This document shows, piece after piece, positions 33,849 to 47,725 of a stretch of 64,000 bases of DNA. Position numbers and translations under genes: made by a program. Under the pieces are notes generated by a model. The model saw nothing but the letters and a program-made list of their open reading frames with translations, was not told the origin of the DNA and ran no database searches. The number at the start of each line of letters is the position of its first letter. Position 1 is the stretch's first letter. Origin of the DNA: Jacaranda mimosifolia (Eukaryota > Streptophyta > Magnoliopsida > Lamiales > Bignoniaceae); assembly GCA_018894105.1 (NCBI GenBank), contig CM032119.1, positions 14,029,246 through 14,093,245 of the forward strand. Direction: 5' to 3'.

Positions 33849-36115
33849 TAGAAACAATAGTAAAGAGATATAAAATGTTTAATAATTTAAACAAAAACAA
33901 AAATTAAATGAAAGACATAATTATCAATGGTTGAAAAGAAAAACACAACTATTAAAATTGACAGAAATTGTAAAAATATTGAAATCAATTGTTTCTGATT
34001 CTTTAAATTATAAAATTGTATGCATAAAAATAATACTTAAATGTAAAACAAAATATAAAACTGAATTTATAACTTTAACAAAACATTGAATAAAAAGATA
34101 TAAAATATCTACAAATTGAAACAAAAACCGATAATAAATTAAATTTTATATCAATGACTGGAAAAAGAAGTATAGCCCTAAATCAAAAAAATCCCCTCCA
34201 TTTTGTAGGATAGCAGAATTAAATAAAATAGAATAAATTTCAAAAAATGAACAGTAAACCAAGCAAACAAATAAATTTTTTGAAGAATAAACCAATGAGA
34301 CGCACAAATAGACGGAAGAAAGAAAAGCTAGAAATTATATTAAAATGACTTTCAAAATGTCCTATTTATAATGTTATAAAAATAATTATTAGTTATTAAA
34401 GATAAAAGCTAATCAAGAAAAATCTATCGAACTAAAGAGTTTTAATGATCAAGAAACCTTCATATGTTAGAATTTTTGAAGAAATATGTTCTAAATATAG
34501 AATGTAATTAATTTATATTAGAGATAGATAAATAAATATTTATTTTACTCAAGAGTTCAAAATTTAAGAATATTTTAAATGGAATAAGTAAATTTCCAAC
34601 TAATATGAAATTGAATAAATAGCCATGAATAAGAAGTTTAAATTAAAACTTGAAGAATTGAATAAAAGTTAAGTGAATTTTAATTAAAGATATCCTTCCT
34701 ATATAAAATAGTCTATATATATATATTTCTTATCTTTGAGATTATTTCAACTTGATTGAGAAAAATAATCTAATAAAGATGTAATGGCTTTATCTTAATT
34801 GTTAAAGAAAAAGGATTATATCATTAGTAACTAACTTATCCATTAGTTAATAAGTATCTAGTTGTTAGTGAAAAAAGAATTGAGAATTTGGCTAAAATTG
34901 CACAACCACAAATCCCACACTGTTATGCTATATATAATAGTATAGATAGATACATAAATCTGTGTACATATCATCATTTTACAACAAAGATATATAATTT
35001 TTAAAACATGAGCTTATAAAATTAGGCTCAATTTGGATTGAATTTGATTCCGAGTTTGAAACCAAAAATGAACTATATCAATCAATTTTGTTGAAAAAAC
35101 AAGTTATGTCATATAATTTTATTTTATTTAAATTATTATATGTTTAGTATCTTTTTACTTATTCTTTGAATCAAATTTTTTGAAGAAATAAAGTTATGCC
35201 ATCTTTTTTACTCATTTTTATTGCACAATACAATATGAAGATCTAATTATAATGGCCCAAAATTTTTCAAAAATTCTTTTGCACGCTTATAATAAGAGGC
35301 AGCACTTTCCTTCTAAGTTAATCACTCAAAATTTTTCCAAAACTTTTAACTTATTTAATGAAAAGAAGTTGTCCTAAATATGATGTTGTTTTGTTTGGAA
35401 TTTTTTTTAAAAAATTCTTCTAAAATAGATTAAGTTTTAGTAAACGAAGATGGGTTTGCATTCCACCATTATCCATCCATCAATCACCACTCACATGTCA
35501 ACATCATAGGAGTGTAAGAATAGCCTTTGCATTGATATTATAGGCTTATAGAAGAAAACACAAGCAATTTATCTTGAATGTCTCGTAAATGTGACTTTGA
35601 AAGATTTCTCAAAATAATGCTCCCTTGAAAAGGAACTTATAGAAGCAAAATTTAAATATAAATTATTCAATAAACATTGTATGAAAAATCTTTATCATAT
35701 ATAAGGTAATTAATAAGCTTCAAAAAATGGCAAGATAAAATTAAATATCGACAAATAAAAATCTTTTTATTCTGCAAAGGATCAAAGTTAATGATTGGAA
35801 AATTTTGAATACTAACATTTATGGAATAGATTTGTAATAATATAAATGATTTGATTATTACAATCATTATGAACTATTTATTTTTAATTAATAACTTATT
35901 ATTGATTCATATTAAAGAAAAATTGTCCAGTGACAAGGTAATGTTAATCGTAAGGATATATCTTCAGTAATGAAAAGAAATCCTAGTAAAGCAATACAAA
36001 AATTAACAAGGGAAGAATTACTTATAATTTTAGTAGCATTAGTATTCCTTTATTCATGTGGAATTGATTTTTAGTAAAACCTTAAACATATAATAATCCT
36101 CCATCTTCAGAAAAT
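33849..36115. other. AT-rich intergenic DNA
   Basis: No gene or delimited element was recognised. The open frame at 35667-35867 is low-complexity and not protein-like. Confidence 0.6.
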
Positions 36116-36965
36116 CACTACAACAAATTGCACTTTACGTAACAAAAATTTTGGTAACAAAAGTAAAATTCGTTACATATGTTAGATTTATTTTAACAAA
36201 ATTGATTTTTTGTTACAAATAACATTTTCTTGAGTAACAAAGTATAAGTCTTGTTACTTTTAACTCAAATTTGTTACCTTAAATTTTTTTTATGTTCGTA
36301 ACTAAATAATAATTCGTCACGAAAAATGTTATTTTGTTACATATAACATTTTCCGTCATATATGAAGATATATTTGTAACAAAATTTGGTATCTTTTGTA
36401 ACAAAAAAATATTTGTTACAAATAAAATATATTGTAACAAGTTTTTAGTTACTAAACTTTAATTAACTTCCCTTATTCATTCCCTCCAAATATCAATTGT
36501 ACACATATGGTAACAATGATTTTCGTTACTAATTATAAATGAATATTAAATCAAATTTTTACTAATACTAGTGGGTTGGGCTTTTGTTCAAGAAATGGAC
36601 TTTACAATAATGTAAAGAATTTGTTAATTGGGCTTAACCAAATTTTTAGTGAATTATTACTGAACTGAGTTTTATTTTAAAGATTGAGCTTGAAGAAATT
36701 TGAAGTGACTAATCCATTAGTTGGGCCAATTTCTTTAAAAATTAGGTTTTATAACTTTTTTTAGAATTATTCAATGAATTGAGAGTTTTCATTTATGAAA
36801 TACATTTGACCAAATTTATAGTAAATTAAGTGGTAAATAAGGCTTCATTTTAAGAGTTGGTCTTGAACAAATTTGAAGTGGGGTAAATGATTAATCAGAC
36901 TTTCATCAAGGAACTGAGCTTATTTTTTATTAATTGGGCTTCACATTAGTTTAAATAATTGATTA
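36116..36965 (+). mobile_element. left end of a second CACTA element, interrupted by the LTR array
   Basis: CACTACAACAAATTGCACTT at 36116 is a textbook CACTA terminus. It is followed by more than ten copies of (G)TAACAAA/TTTGTTAC in both orientations up to about 36480 as subterminal repeats. 36540-36965 then holds a diverged tandem repeat with period about 170 bp (CTTGAAxAAATTTGAAGTG at about 36690 and 36866). No matching right terminus was found. Similar repeat sequence resumes at 49908 after the retrotransposon array, sharing TTTTTATTAATTGGGCTTCA with 36935, so the array probably lies inside this element. Confidence 0.6.
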
Positions 36966-39949
36966 TGTAACACCCTTGAAATTAGATATTTCGATGATGA
37001 TGAGACAAAGGCTTAATTGCAAGGAAGTTGGAAGTTTTGGGGTCTAAATGCAATTAGGCAAGACCTAGTTGGATCACATTCTAAAGATATGGGGCCAAAG
37101 TGTAATTCTTCAAACTTGCGAGTTGAATGGAAAATTTGTCTTTGCTTTGAGGGCTTAATGGCAATAAGTGAAGATTTCATTTCAAAACCATCAAACGGGC
37201 AGCAGAATTTTATTTTTCCCTTCCTTTTCTTTTCTTTCCTTTCTTCTTCGTTTTTCTATCTTTCTTCACCATTTCTTTTCTTCACCGTGAGCCACCACCA
37301 CCATGACTTCTCACCGGCGACCACCAACCACCAACTTGACTACCTCAATCAACTCTCCCTCACCCCCTGACCACATTTCCACCACCATGCATAGCCTTGG
37401 ACCGGCGGAACACCACGATGGAGGAAGAACCGAGAAGTGGGTTTACGTTTTTTCGGCGAAATTCTAGGCTGTTGAGGGGTGTGTTTGGAAGTTCTTGGTG
37501 ATGAGAAAAAAACTAGCCGGTTGCATGTGGCTTAGGCACGGCGGAGGAGGAAGAAAACAGTGATCGGAGTCGGGCTGAGGAAAGTGATTTTCGATTTGTA
37601 AATCCAATTTTTCAGTGGCTACAGACCTCAAAACGGAAAACCGAAAGTGGCATTGGACTCAGGAGCTCGAGAGGAGCAAGACTATGGTGTTTGGAGATTT
37701 TTCGGTGGCGGCAGGAAGACAATATCTTCTTCTCATCGAGACGAGTGCAGTGGTGTGATCCATTTGTGAGTTCGAGGTTTCGTTGCGCATTTGTGGTAAA
37801 GATTGGAAGAATTCATGTATATGTAATTATATGTACATGCATGTATGTATATTCTTATTTATATTGTAACCTTGATAAGAACTGATTGTAGTGATGATGT
37901 ATTGTATATGTATATGTAATTATGTTGAGCTCTCTTAGGCTAGGGATATTATGATAGTGGATTTGGACCTTGTAATAGGTTATAATTAGAATTATGGAAT
38001 TTATGGAAATGTATAAGAAATTGAACTAGGGACTTGGATTGAGGACCTAAACTAGATAGTAATGGAATTATTGGAATCTTGAGCTATTGATGATTAGTAT
38101 CAATATGTGGACCTTGTGAATAAGAAACTAGTCTTATAGCCATTCTCGGAGATTATCAATGTTATCATTTAAGTTAATATGTTAGTAGATGTATACCAGA
38201 TTTGGAGTTAAAAATCAATATGATAAAGTTGTATTAGGAAATTTAAAGTGGGTTCTGACTAAATATATATTATTATGTTTGGGTGACGAAGAAATGGGTC
38301 ACGGACCAATAGGCTATTGACTGTGATAGCACTTCTGAGACTACAAGAGGTGAGGTTCTCCCAGTCTGGGTTATTGCTTTGACTACAACTATTCATTAAT
38401 TGTTGAACCCTGTGAGGTTCTGCCATTTTGGGCCTTGAGATATCTATCTGTTCTTGTGGCATAACCTCTGTGACGGTTTAAATTGCTTGATTGTACCTGC
38501 TCGTAATTATTTGACTTGTACTTGCTTGTTACTGTTATTGACTTGTATACCCTGGTGAGGGTTCGTGCTTGTTCACTCGTACTGGATCAATCATTCTTGC
38601 TCGTTCTTGTTCGTTCTGGCGCCTAGAAATCCTATCTGTCGTGTCTAGTACTTGTTTGATCGTACTTGCTTATTCCTGCTTGAATTGTTATCAGATGCCT
38701 TGCCGGCATAATCACTTTTTATACCCTGATATCTAGCCAGTTGGCTTGTACGTGCTTGGTTGTTCCTGCTTGAATTGTTATCAGATGCCTTGCCAGCATA
38801 ATCACTTGTTGTACCCTGATATCTAGCTAGTTGGCATGTACGTGCTTGACTGTTGTGCTTGATTGGAGATTGTACTTGGGCTGAGTGCGAATCCTTCGGG
38901 AAATATTGAGATAATTGTGACATGCCTTGCAGCCCGCCTGGGTGTCCAGGGTACGCTATGTGGTCCGCATGGGTATCCACGATACGCTAAGCGACCCGCT
39001 TAGGTATTGCTATGCACCATACAATCCGTATAGGCAGTGCGCCATACAGTTCGTATGGGCACACCAATTTTGTATCTAGCTATATTGATAAAAGTACTTG
39101 TTTGATTGGTATAAGGTGATCTGATATGCATGTCTTACTCGATTCGTTGGAATGCATATTCTGTAAGGGTTTGCTTGCTCGTACTCGTTTCTGCTTATTT
39201 GTGAACTGCTCTTGGAGCAACAAGGATGGTGTGGTTCCTGGTCTAGTTTGGGCTGTTGTCCGGGCTGAACGAGTTAGCGGTGATACCTCCCGTAGTAATT
39301 CGGTTGAGCTGGCCGATGGCGATACCTCCCATAGTAATTCGGTTGAGCTGGCCGCACCGTTCGAGTCGACAGTCACAACCCCCGAACTAGTACCTACTGA
39401 AAGTCTTGAATTTGACAACGCTTGTTTACAGAACTTGTTAATGCCTGTCTTCTGAAATGTACCCATTTACTTGTTAAATTCTGATCTGTTGAGTTGATTC
39501 TTCCTCGACAGATCCATATTGCTTATGGTTATTATTATCCCTCACTAAGTCCTTCGAACTTACCCTTCATGTTATTCACGTTTTCTCAGACAGGTTTAAG
39601 GGAAGGATATAGACTCTTGATTTAGGCTGGAGAAATACTTTTGTAATGGAATATGTGCTTGTGTATATTATTGAGCTCTTTTGAATGTTAAACTTTGGTT
39701 TTGTGACGATGTAATATGTCAGGACTGATGTGAAGGACTTCAGGTCTGTATATGTTATGTTAGATATAAGAAGCTGAATCAGGGAACGTCTGTAAGTGAT
39801 TGTCGTGTTAATTAAGTTTGAAATTTCCACTACTTCTGATCAGTTAACTTGAAATGTTTCGGGCTTATTGATTGTATGATGAATTAAGATTTAAGTTTGA
39901 ACTGGAGTGGTGCCTCAGCTTAGGTGCTATCCCGAGATGGGGTGCTACA
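36966..39949 (+). repeat. LTR 1 of the first retrotransposon array
   Basis: It starts TGTAACACCC and ends GGTGCTACA; the PBS follows after 2 bp. Length is 2984 bp. It contains a CT-rich run and a CGG-rich region around 37200-37700, and two 90-bp direct repeats at about 38662-38841. Relative to LTR 2 it has an extra 16 bp near 37265 and 2 bp near 37691, plus scattered substitutions confined to its first 745 bp. The open frames inside it (for example 38645-38980 and 39080-39466) have no recognisable domain. Confidence 0.85.
38662..38841. repeat. two 90-bp direct repeats inside the LTR
   Basis: TTCCTGCTTGAATTGTTATC begins at 38673 and again at 38763, each followed by AGATGCCTTGCC(G/A)GCATAA. 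The same pair is present in LTR 2 and LTR 3, so it predates the array. Confidence 0.8.
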
Positions 39950-42354
39950 GGTGGTATTAGAGCCTAGGTTGTGATGACTTAGGTTCTAATGGGAATGAAT
40001 GATTGTTCTGACTAAATTTGATTGGCCTGCTAGAGATTCAACTTGAATTATGAGATATCCAGGTGGTAAGTACTTAGGTTAAGGAAAGCCTGAACAACAC
40101 TAGGACATGATCCTTGGATATGAAATTATTGATAGTAGATGTTAAGCTTGACTTTGGGATTGCTTCAGATAAGAATGAATAGAGAATTCATTTTGATACA
40201 TTTCTTCTATCAAAGCCTAGGTTTGTCGATGAACTTTAGATTGAGCTAGAATTCTGAGTATTTTATGTAGTTTCGGAAACTTCTATGTGGTTTTGGATTA
40301 TTAAGTTGAAGTTGACGGGTTGAGATTAGTGAGATGAGTTACTGACGGTAGGATGATTGACGAGTATAGGAAGTCTATGGAATCCTTTTGCTTATCATAA
40401 AATGATTAAGATTTGCGTATCTATGAGTTTGATTTAATCTCATATGACTATTTATTCTTCTCTTATTTTGAAAGCTTGAGAAGTTCAAAAGAATTGGAGA
40501 TAATTGAGGTATTGGTTTCTTTTTCTATCAGTGAGCTCAGACATAAGAATACTTAGAAGATATCAGACGTGCAATGGCTTCATATGGAAGTGATGACATA
40601 ACCTCTCCATCGAAAACAAGTCGTAGAAGGAGGCCATGGGGTAGACGGGCCATCGGTTGACAGGCTCCTAGGCGAGAAACACTTGCCCACCCACAACTAA
40701 TACCTGACGAGGAAGTTACAGAAACTCCTCCAATGAACCAACTTGCTTAGATCCTCTGGCAGGACATGTTCATCGAGAAAGACAGAGGCACAGACAGCCG
40801 GACCATCAACCAGCAGATAGAGTAGGGGTGGCAGAAGCAGTTACAGAAGATCGAGCCTTAGAGCGGTTTCTTGATTTCAGCCCCCGAAATTCTATGCTGA
40901 GTCAGATGACCATAAGGCAGAGGAATAGGTGGAAGACTTAGAGAACATATTCGAGACCTTGCGTTACCCAAATGAGCAAAGGGTGCATTTTGCCATGTTT
41001 CTCTTAATGAAGTCTGCAAGGAACTGGTGGAGAATGATCGACCGTAGATGGACAACTGTGGCAACCCCCAGAACCTGGGAAAACTTTACTCGGGAGTTTA
41101 AGGACAAATACATACCCCTAGTGGCTAAGCAAGCAAGAGAAAGGGAGTTTATGGATCTGGTTCAAGGAAACCGATCTGTTAGTGAATATGAGGCTATCTT
41201 TAGCAAACTTCTACAATATGCCCCATATGTACAAGAAAATGAGGTCTTGCAAACTCGAAGGTTCATACAGGGGCTACAGCCAGAACTGAGGCGAGATTTA
41301 GCCACATGGGACCTACAGAGTTTCAACATAGCTGTAAGCAAGGCATTACAGCTAGAAGCAGAGCTTCATGAGATTAGAAAGATTGAGGACAAGGGGCGAA
41401 AAGGAAGATCATGCCTTAAGGAGCAGAACAACACTGGAGAAAAACAACCAAAGTTACAGGTTGAAAGTGCTATTCCTCAAGCCCATCAGATTGATGAGAC
41501 GACAATTCTGACTCAAGAAAGGCCACGAAAGAAATGTGAATTCTATGGATCACATGGCCATGAGGAGTCAGGATGCTGGAGAAAGCAAGGCAGATGATGG
41601 GACTGTGGTAGTGATCAACACTACTTGAAGAATTGCCCCAATAGGAAAGGTCCAACATCACTGGGAAAAGGGAAACAAGTGGCTGAAGGTTCTAGCTGAG
41701 TTCTTGGATGTCAAAGGAAAGTCGGATACGACATATTTTGGCCTCATAACCTAGACGGAGTTTGAGGAACAATAGGCGTATGGGCTATGCATATACTTAG
41801 TATGTTTAAGTTTTATGAATCTGTATTTAGTTGCTTTGGAATGTATGATAAGTTATGACCTCTAGCATATTAAGTTTGAACTTGACTACTCTTTAAGGTA
41901 TATAATAAGTATGAACTTGTGATGTTGTTAATCGTTTGTTGCTATAATGGTTTTATGGTCTTTTAGATAAGAGCATGTACTTTGTCAGAACTGAAATGGA
42001 TTTTAAGTATTAAGTTGACCTGCGATTAAGGCAATAAGGACTTGAATATGAGACAGCGTGATGGATGGAAATTTTGGGAGGTTCTAGAGATCCCAGTTAA
42101 TACCGAAATCAAAGTGTTGTCTGTTCTGTAAGAAGATTATGTGTGTCGGAAGAAAGATTGCTAGATGAGGCACACAAGTCAAGATACGATGCATCTGAGA
42201 GGCACGAAGAGGTATTGAGACTTGAAGAAACAATCTTGGCAGAATGTAATGGAAAAAGAATGTAGATCGATAGACTGAATCTACTCATTTTCTACTAGTC
42301 GGAACAGTATTCGGATGAGAATCTGGGGGCCAGATTCTTTTAAGGGGGGGAGTC
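39950..42354 (+). mobile_element. internal region 1: PBS, broken gag, no pol, PPT
   Basis: The 2405-bp interior starts with a PBS-like TGGTATTAGAGCC at 39952-39964 (one change from the tRNA-Met type) and ends with a polypurine tract AAGGGGGGGA at 42342-42351, three bases before LTR 2. It holds a single coding remnant, gag (40574-41690). Only about 660 bp separate gag from LTR 2, far too little for protease, RT and integrase. A short pol C-terminus-like tail may survive just before the PPT. This resembles the gag-only non-autonomous class described as TR-GAG. Confidence 0.8.
40574..41690 (+). pseudogene. Ty3/gypsy gag, broken (copy 1)
   Basis: The ATG at 40574 begins MASYGSDDITSPSK, with stops at about 40658 and 40748 and a frameshift before 40890. 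The frame 40887-41597 covers the Retrotrans_gag domain: PPKFYAESDD, a stop (TAG 40926-40928) where gag proteins have a tryptophan, then NIFETLRYPNEQRVHFA, ARNWWRM, FTREFKDKYIP and FIQGLQPELRRDLA. Two zinc knuckles follow: the first has lost its second cysteine (CEFYGSHGHEESGC), and in the second the first cysteine is a stop (TGA 41595-41597), with CGSDQHYLKNCP following. Gag forms the virus-like particle. This copy is inactive as read. Confidence 0.8.
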
Positions 42355-45320
42355 TGTAACACCCCTGAAATTTGATATTTCGATGATGATGAGACAAATG
42401 CTTGATTGCAAGGAAGTTGGAAGTTTTGGGGTCTAAATGCAATTAGGCAAGACCTAGTTGGATCACATTCTAAAGATTTGGGGCCAAAGTGTAATTCTTC
42501 AAACTTGCGGGTTGAATGGAAAATTTATCTATGCTTTGAGGGCTCAATGGCAATAAGTGAAGATTTCATTTCAAAACCATCAAACAGGCAGCAGAATTTT
42601 ATTTTTCCCTTCATTCTTTTTTCTTTCCTTTCTTCTTCCTTTTTCTATCTTTCTTCACCGTGAGCCACCACCACCGTGACTTCTCACTGGCGGCCACCAA
42701 CCACCAACCTGACTACCTCAATCAACTCTCCCTCACCCCCTGACCACATTTCCACCACCATGCATAGCCTTGGACCGACGGAACACTACGGCGGAGGAAG
42801 AATCGAGAATTGGGTTTACGTTTTTCTGGCGGAATTCTAGGTTGTTGAGGGGTATGTTTGGAAGTTCTTGGTGAGAAGAAGAAAACTAGTTGGTTGCATG
42901 TGGCTTAGGCGCGGCGGAGGAGGAAGAAAACAGTGATCGGAGTTGGGCTGAGGAAAGTGATTTTCGATATGTAAATCCAATTTTTCGGTGGCTACAGACC
43001 TCAAAACGGAAAACCGAAAGTGGCATTGGACTCAGGAGCTCGAGAGGAGCAAGACTATGGTGTGGAGATTTTTCGGTGGTGGCAGGAAGACAATATCTTC
43101 TTCTCATCGAGACGAGTGCAGTGGTGTGATCCATTTGTGAGTTCGAGGTTTCGTTGCGCATTTGTGGTAAAGATTGGAAGAATTCATGTATATGTAATTA
43201 TATGTACATGCATGTATGTATATTCTTATTTATATTGTAACCTTGATAAGAACTGATTGTAGTGATGATGTATTGTATATGTATATGTAATTATGTTGAG
43301 CTCTCTTAGGCTAGGGATATTATGATAGTGGATTTGGACCTTGTAATAGGTTATAATTAGAATTATGGAATTTATGGAAATGTATAAGAAATTGAACTAG
43401 GGACTTGGATTGAGGACCTAAACTAGATAGTAATGGAATTATTGGAATCTTGAGCTATTGATGATTAGTATCAATATGTGGACCTTGTGAATAAGAAACT
43501 AGTCTTATAGCCATTCTCGGAGATTATCAATGTTATCATTTAAGTTAATATGTTAGTAGATGTATACCAGATTTGGAGTTAAAAATCAATATGATAAAGT
43601 TGTATTAGGAAATTTAAAGTGGGTTCTGACTAAATATATATTATTATGTTTGGGTGACGAAGAAATGGGTCACGGACCAATAGGCTATTGACTGTGATAG
43701 CACTTCTGAGACTACAAGAGGTGAGGTTCTCCCAGTCTGGGTTATTGCTTTGACTACAACTATTCATTAATTGTTGAACCCTGTGAGGTTCTGCCATTTT
43801 GGGCCTTGAGATATCTATCTGTTCTTGTGGCATAACCTCTGTGACGGTTTAAATTGCTTGATTGTACCTGCTCGTAATTATTTGACTTGTACTTGCTTGT
43901 TACTGTTATTGACTTGTATACCCTGGTGAGGGTTCGTGCTTGTTCACTCGTACTGGATCAATCATTCTTGCTCGTTCTTGTTCGTTCTGGCGCCTAGAAA
44001 TCCTATCTGTCGTGTCTAGTACTTGTTTGATCGTACTTGCTTATTCCTGCTTGAATTGTTATCAGATGCCTTGCCGGCATAATCACTTTTTATACCCTGA
44101 TATCTAGCCAGTTGGCTTGTACGTGCTTGGTTGTTCCTGCTTGAATTGTTATCAGATGCCTTGCCAGCATAATCACTTGTTGTACCCTGATATCTAGCTA
44201 GTTGGCATGTACGTGCTTGACTGTTGTGCTTGATTGGAGATTGTACTTGGGCTGAGTGCGAATCCTTCGGGAAATATTGAGATAATTGTGACATGCCTTG
44301 CAGCCCGCCTGGGTGTCCAGGGTACGCTATGTGGTCCGCATGGGTATCCACGATACGCTAAGCGACCCGCTTAGGTATTGCTATGCACCATACAATCCGT
44401 ATAGGCAGTGCGCCATACAGTTCGTATGGGCACACCAATTTTGTATCTAGCTATATTGATAAAAGTACTTGTTTGATTGGTATAAGGTGATCTGATATGC
44501 ATGTCTTACTCGATTCGTTGGAATGCATATTCTGTAAGGGTTTGCTTGCTCGTACTCGTTTCTGCTTATTTGTGAACTGCTCTTGGAGCAACAAGGATGG
44601 TGTGGTTCCTGGTCTAGTTTGGGCTGTTGTCCGGGCTGAACGAGTTAGCGGTGATACCTCCCGTAGTAATTCGGTTGAGCTGGCCGATGGCGATACCTCC
44701 CATAGTAATTCGGTTGAGCTGGCCGCACCGTTCGAGTCGACAGTCACAACCCCCGAACTAGTACCTACTGAAAGTCTTGAATTTGACAACGCTTGTTTAC
44801 AGAACTTGTTAATGCCTGTCTTCTGAAATGTACCCATTTACTTGTTAAATTCTGATCTGTTGAGTTGATTCTTCCTCGACAGATCCATATTGCTTATGGT
44901 TATTATTATCCCTCACTAAGTCCTTCGAACTTACCCTTCATGTTATTCACGTTTTCTCAGACAGGTTTAAGGGAAGGATATAGACTCTTGATTTAGGCTG
45001 GAGAAATACTTTTGTAATGGAATATGTGCTTGTGTATATTATTGAGCTCTTTTGAATGTTAAACTTTGGTTTTGTGACGATGTAATATGTCAGGACTGAT
45101 GTGAAGGACTTCAGGTCTGTATATGTTATGTTAGATATAAGAAGCTGAATCAGGGAACGTCTGTAAGTGATTGTCGTGTTAATTAAGTTTGAAATTTCCA
45201 CTACTTCTGATCAGTTAACTTGAAATGTTTCGGGCTTATTGATTGTATGATGAATTAAGATTTAAGTTTGAACTGGAGTGGTGCCTCAGCTTAGGTGCTA
45301 TCCCGAGATGGGGTGCTACA
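42355..45320 (+). repeat. LTR 2, shared by both units of the array (chimeric)
   Basis: TGTAACACCCC...GGTGCTACA, 2966 bp. Its first 726 bp match LTR 3 and differ from LTR 1, while its part after 43522 matches LTR 1 and differs from LTR 3. The last LTR1/LTR2 difference I found is at 43080 and the first LTR2/LTR3 difference is at 43522, so it appears to be a recombinant of the two outer LTRs. Confidence 0.85.
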
Positions 45321-47725
45321 GGTGGTATTAGAGCCTAGGTTGTGATGACTTAGGTTCTAATGGGAATGAATGATTGTTCTGACTAAATTTGATTGGCCTG
45401 CTAGAGATTCAACTTGAATTATGAGATATCCAGGTGGTAAGTACTTAGGTTAAGGAAAGCCTGAACAACACTAGGACATGATCCTTGGATATGAAATTAT
45501 TGATAGTAGATGTTAAGCTTGACTTTGGGATTGCTTCAGATAAGAATGAATAGAGAATTCATTTTGATACATTTCTTCTATCAAAGCCTAGGTTTGTCGA
45601 TGAACTTTAGATTGAGCTAGAATTCTGAGTATTTTATGTAGTTTCGGAAACTTCTATGTGGTTTTGGATTATTAAGTTGAAGTTGACGGGTTGAGATTAG
45701 TGAGATGAGTTACTGACGGTAGGATGATTGACGAGTATAGGAAGTCTATGGAATCCTTTTGCTTATCATAAAATGATTAAGATTTGCGTATCTATGAGTT
45801 TGATTTAATCTCATATGACTATTTATTCTTCTCTTATTTTGAAAGCTTGAGAAGTTCAAAAGAATTGGAGATAATTGAGGTATTGGTTTCTTTTTCTATC
45901 AGTGAGCTCAGACATAAGAATACTTAGAAGATATCAGACGTGCAATGGCTTCATATGGAAGTGATGACATAACCTCTCCATCGAAAACAAGTCGTAGAAG
46001 GAGGCCATGGGGTAGACGGGCCATCGGTTGACAGGCTCCTAGGCGAGAAACACTTGCCCACCCACAACTAATACCTGACGAGGAAGTTACAGAAACTCCT
46101 CCAATGAACCAACTTGCTTAGATCCTCTGGCAGGACATGTTCATCGAGAAAGACAGAGGCACAGACAGCCGGACCATCAACCAGCAGATAGAGTAGGGGT
46201 GGCAGAAGCAGTTACAGAAGATCGAGCCTTAGAGCGGTTTCTTGATTTCAGCCCCCGAAATTCTATGCTGAGTCAGATGACCATAAGGCAGAGGAATAGG
46301 TGGAAGACTTAGAGAACATATTCGAGACCTTGCGTTACCCAAATGAGCAAAGGGTGCATTTTGCCATGTTTCTCTTAATGAAGTCTGCAAGGAACTGGTG
46401 GAGAATGATCGACCGTAGATGGACAACTGTGGCAACCCCCAGAACCTGGGAAAACTTTACTCGGGAGTTTAAGGACAAATACATACCCCTAGTGGCTAAG
46501 CAAGCAAGAGAAAGGGAGTTTATGGATCTGGTTCAAGGAAACCGATCTGTTAGTGAATATGAGGCTATCTTTAGCAAACTTCTACAATATGCCCCATATG
46601 TACAAGAAAATGAGGTCTTGCAAACTCGAAGGTTCATACAGGGGCTACAGCCAGAACTGAGGCGAGATTTAGCCACATGGGACCTACAGAGTTTCAACAT
46701 AGCTGTAAGCAAGGCATTACAGCTAGAAGCAGAGCTTCATGAGATTAGAAAGATTGAGGACAAGGGGCGAAAAGGAAGATCATGCCTTAAGGAGCAGAAC
46801 AACACTGGAGAAAAACAACCAAAGTTACAGGTTGAAAGTGCTATTCCTCAAGCCCATCAGATTGATGAGACGACAATTCTGACTCAAGAAAGGCCATGAA
46901 AGAAATGTGAATTCTATGGATCACATGGCCATGAGGAGTCAGGATGCTGGAGAAAGCAAGGCAGATGATGGGACTGTGGTAGTGATCAACACTACTTGAA
47001 GAATTGCCCCAATAGGAAAGGTCCAACATCACTGGGAAAAGGGAAACAAGTGGCTGAAGGTTCTAGCTGAGTTCTTGGATGTCAAAGGAAAGTCGGATAC
47101 GACATATTTTGGCCTCATAACCTAGACGGAGTTTGAGGAACAATAGGCGTATGGGCTATGCATATACTTAGTATGTTTAAGTTTTATGAATCTGTATTTA
47201 GTTGCTTTGGAATGTATGATAAGTTATGACCTCTAGCATATTAAGTTTGAACTTGACTACTCTTTAAGGTATATAATAAGTATGAACTTGTGATGTTGTT
47301 AATCGTTTGTTGCTATAATGGTTTTATGGTCTTTTAGATAAGAGCATGTACTTTGTCAGAACTGAAATGGATTTTAAGTATTAAGTTGACCTGCGATTAA
47401 GGCAATAAGGACTTGAATATGAGACAGCGTGATGGATGGAAATTTTGGGAGGTTCTAGAGATCCCAGTTAATACCGAAATCAAAGTGTTGTCTGTTCTGT
47501 AAGAAGATTATGTGTGTCGGAAGAAAGATTGCTAGATGAGGCACACAAGTCAAGATACGATGCATCTGAGAGGCACGAAGAGGTATTGAGACTTGAAGAA
47601 ACAATCTTGGCAGAATGTAATGGAAAAAGAATGTAGATCGATAGACTGAATCTACTCATTTTCTACTAGTCGGAACAGTATTCGGATGAGAATCTGGGGG
47701 CCAGATTCTTTTAAGGGGGGGAGTC
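45321..47725 (+). mobile_element. internal region 2: PBS, broken gag, PPT
   Basis: It is a copy of 39950-42354 at an offset of exactly 5371 bp. The only difference I found by eye is C41526 to T46897. PBS-like sequence is at 45323-45335 and the polypurine tract at 47713-47722. Confidence 0.85.
45945..47060 (+). pseudogene. Ty3/gypsy gag, broken (copy 2)
   Basis: The domain order and early stops are the same as in copy 1, including the tryptophan-to-stop change (46297-46299). It carries one extra stop: CGA to TGA at 46897-46899, a C-to-T change at a CpG, just before the zinc knuckles. The open part is therefore 199 rather than 222 codons. Shared lesions show that gag was already dead before the tandem duplication. 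Confidence 0.8.

Noticed and set aside
38645..39466. Open frames in LTR 1 (and the equal frames at 44016-44837)
   Set aside because: They occur on both strands in the LTR, have no recognisable domain, and are duplicated only because the LTR is duplicated.
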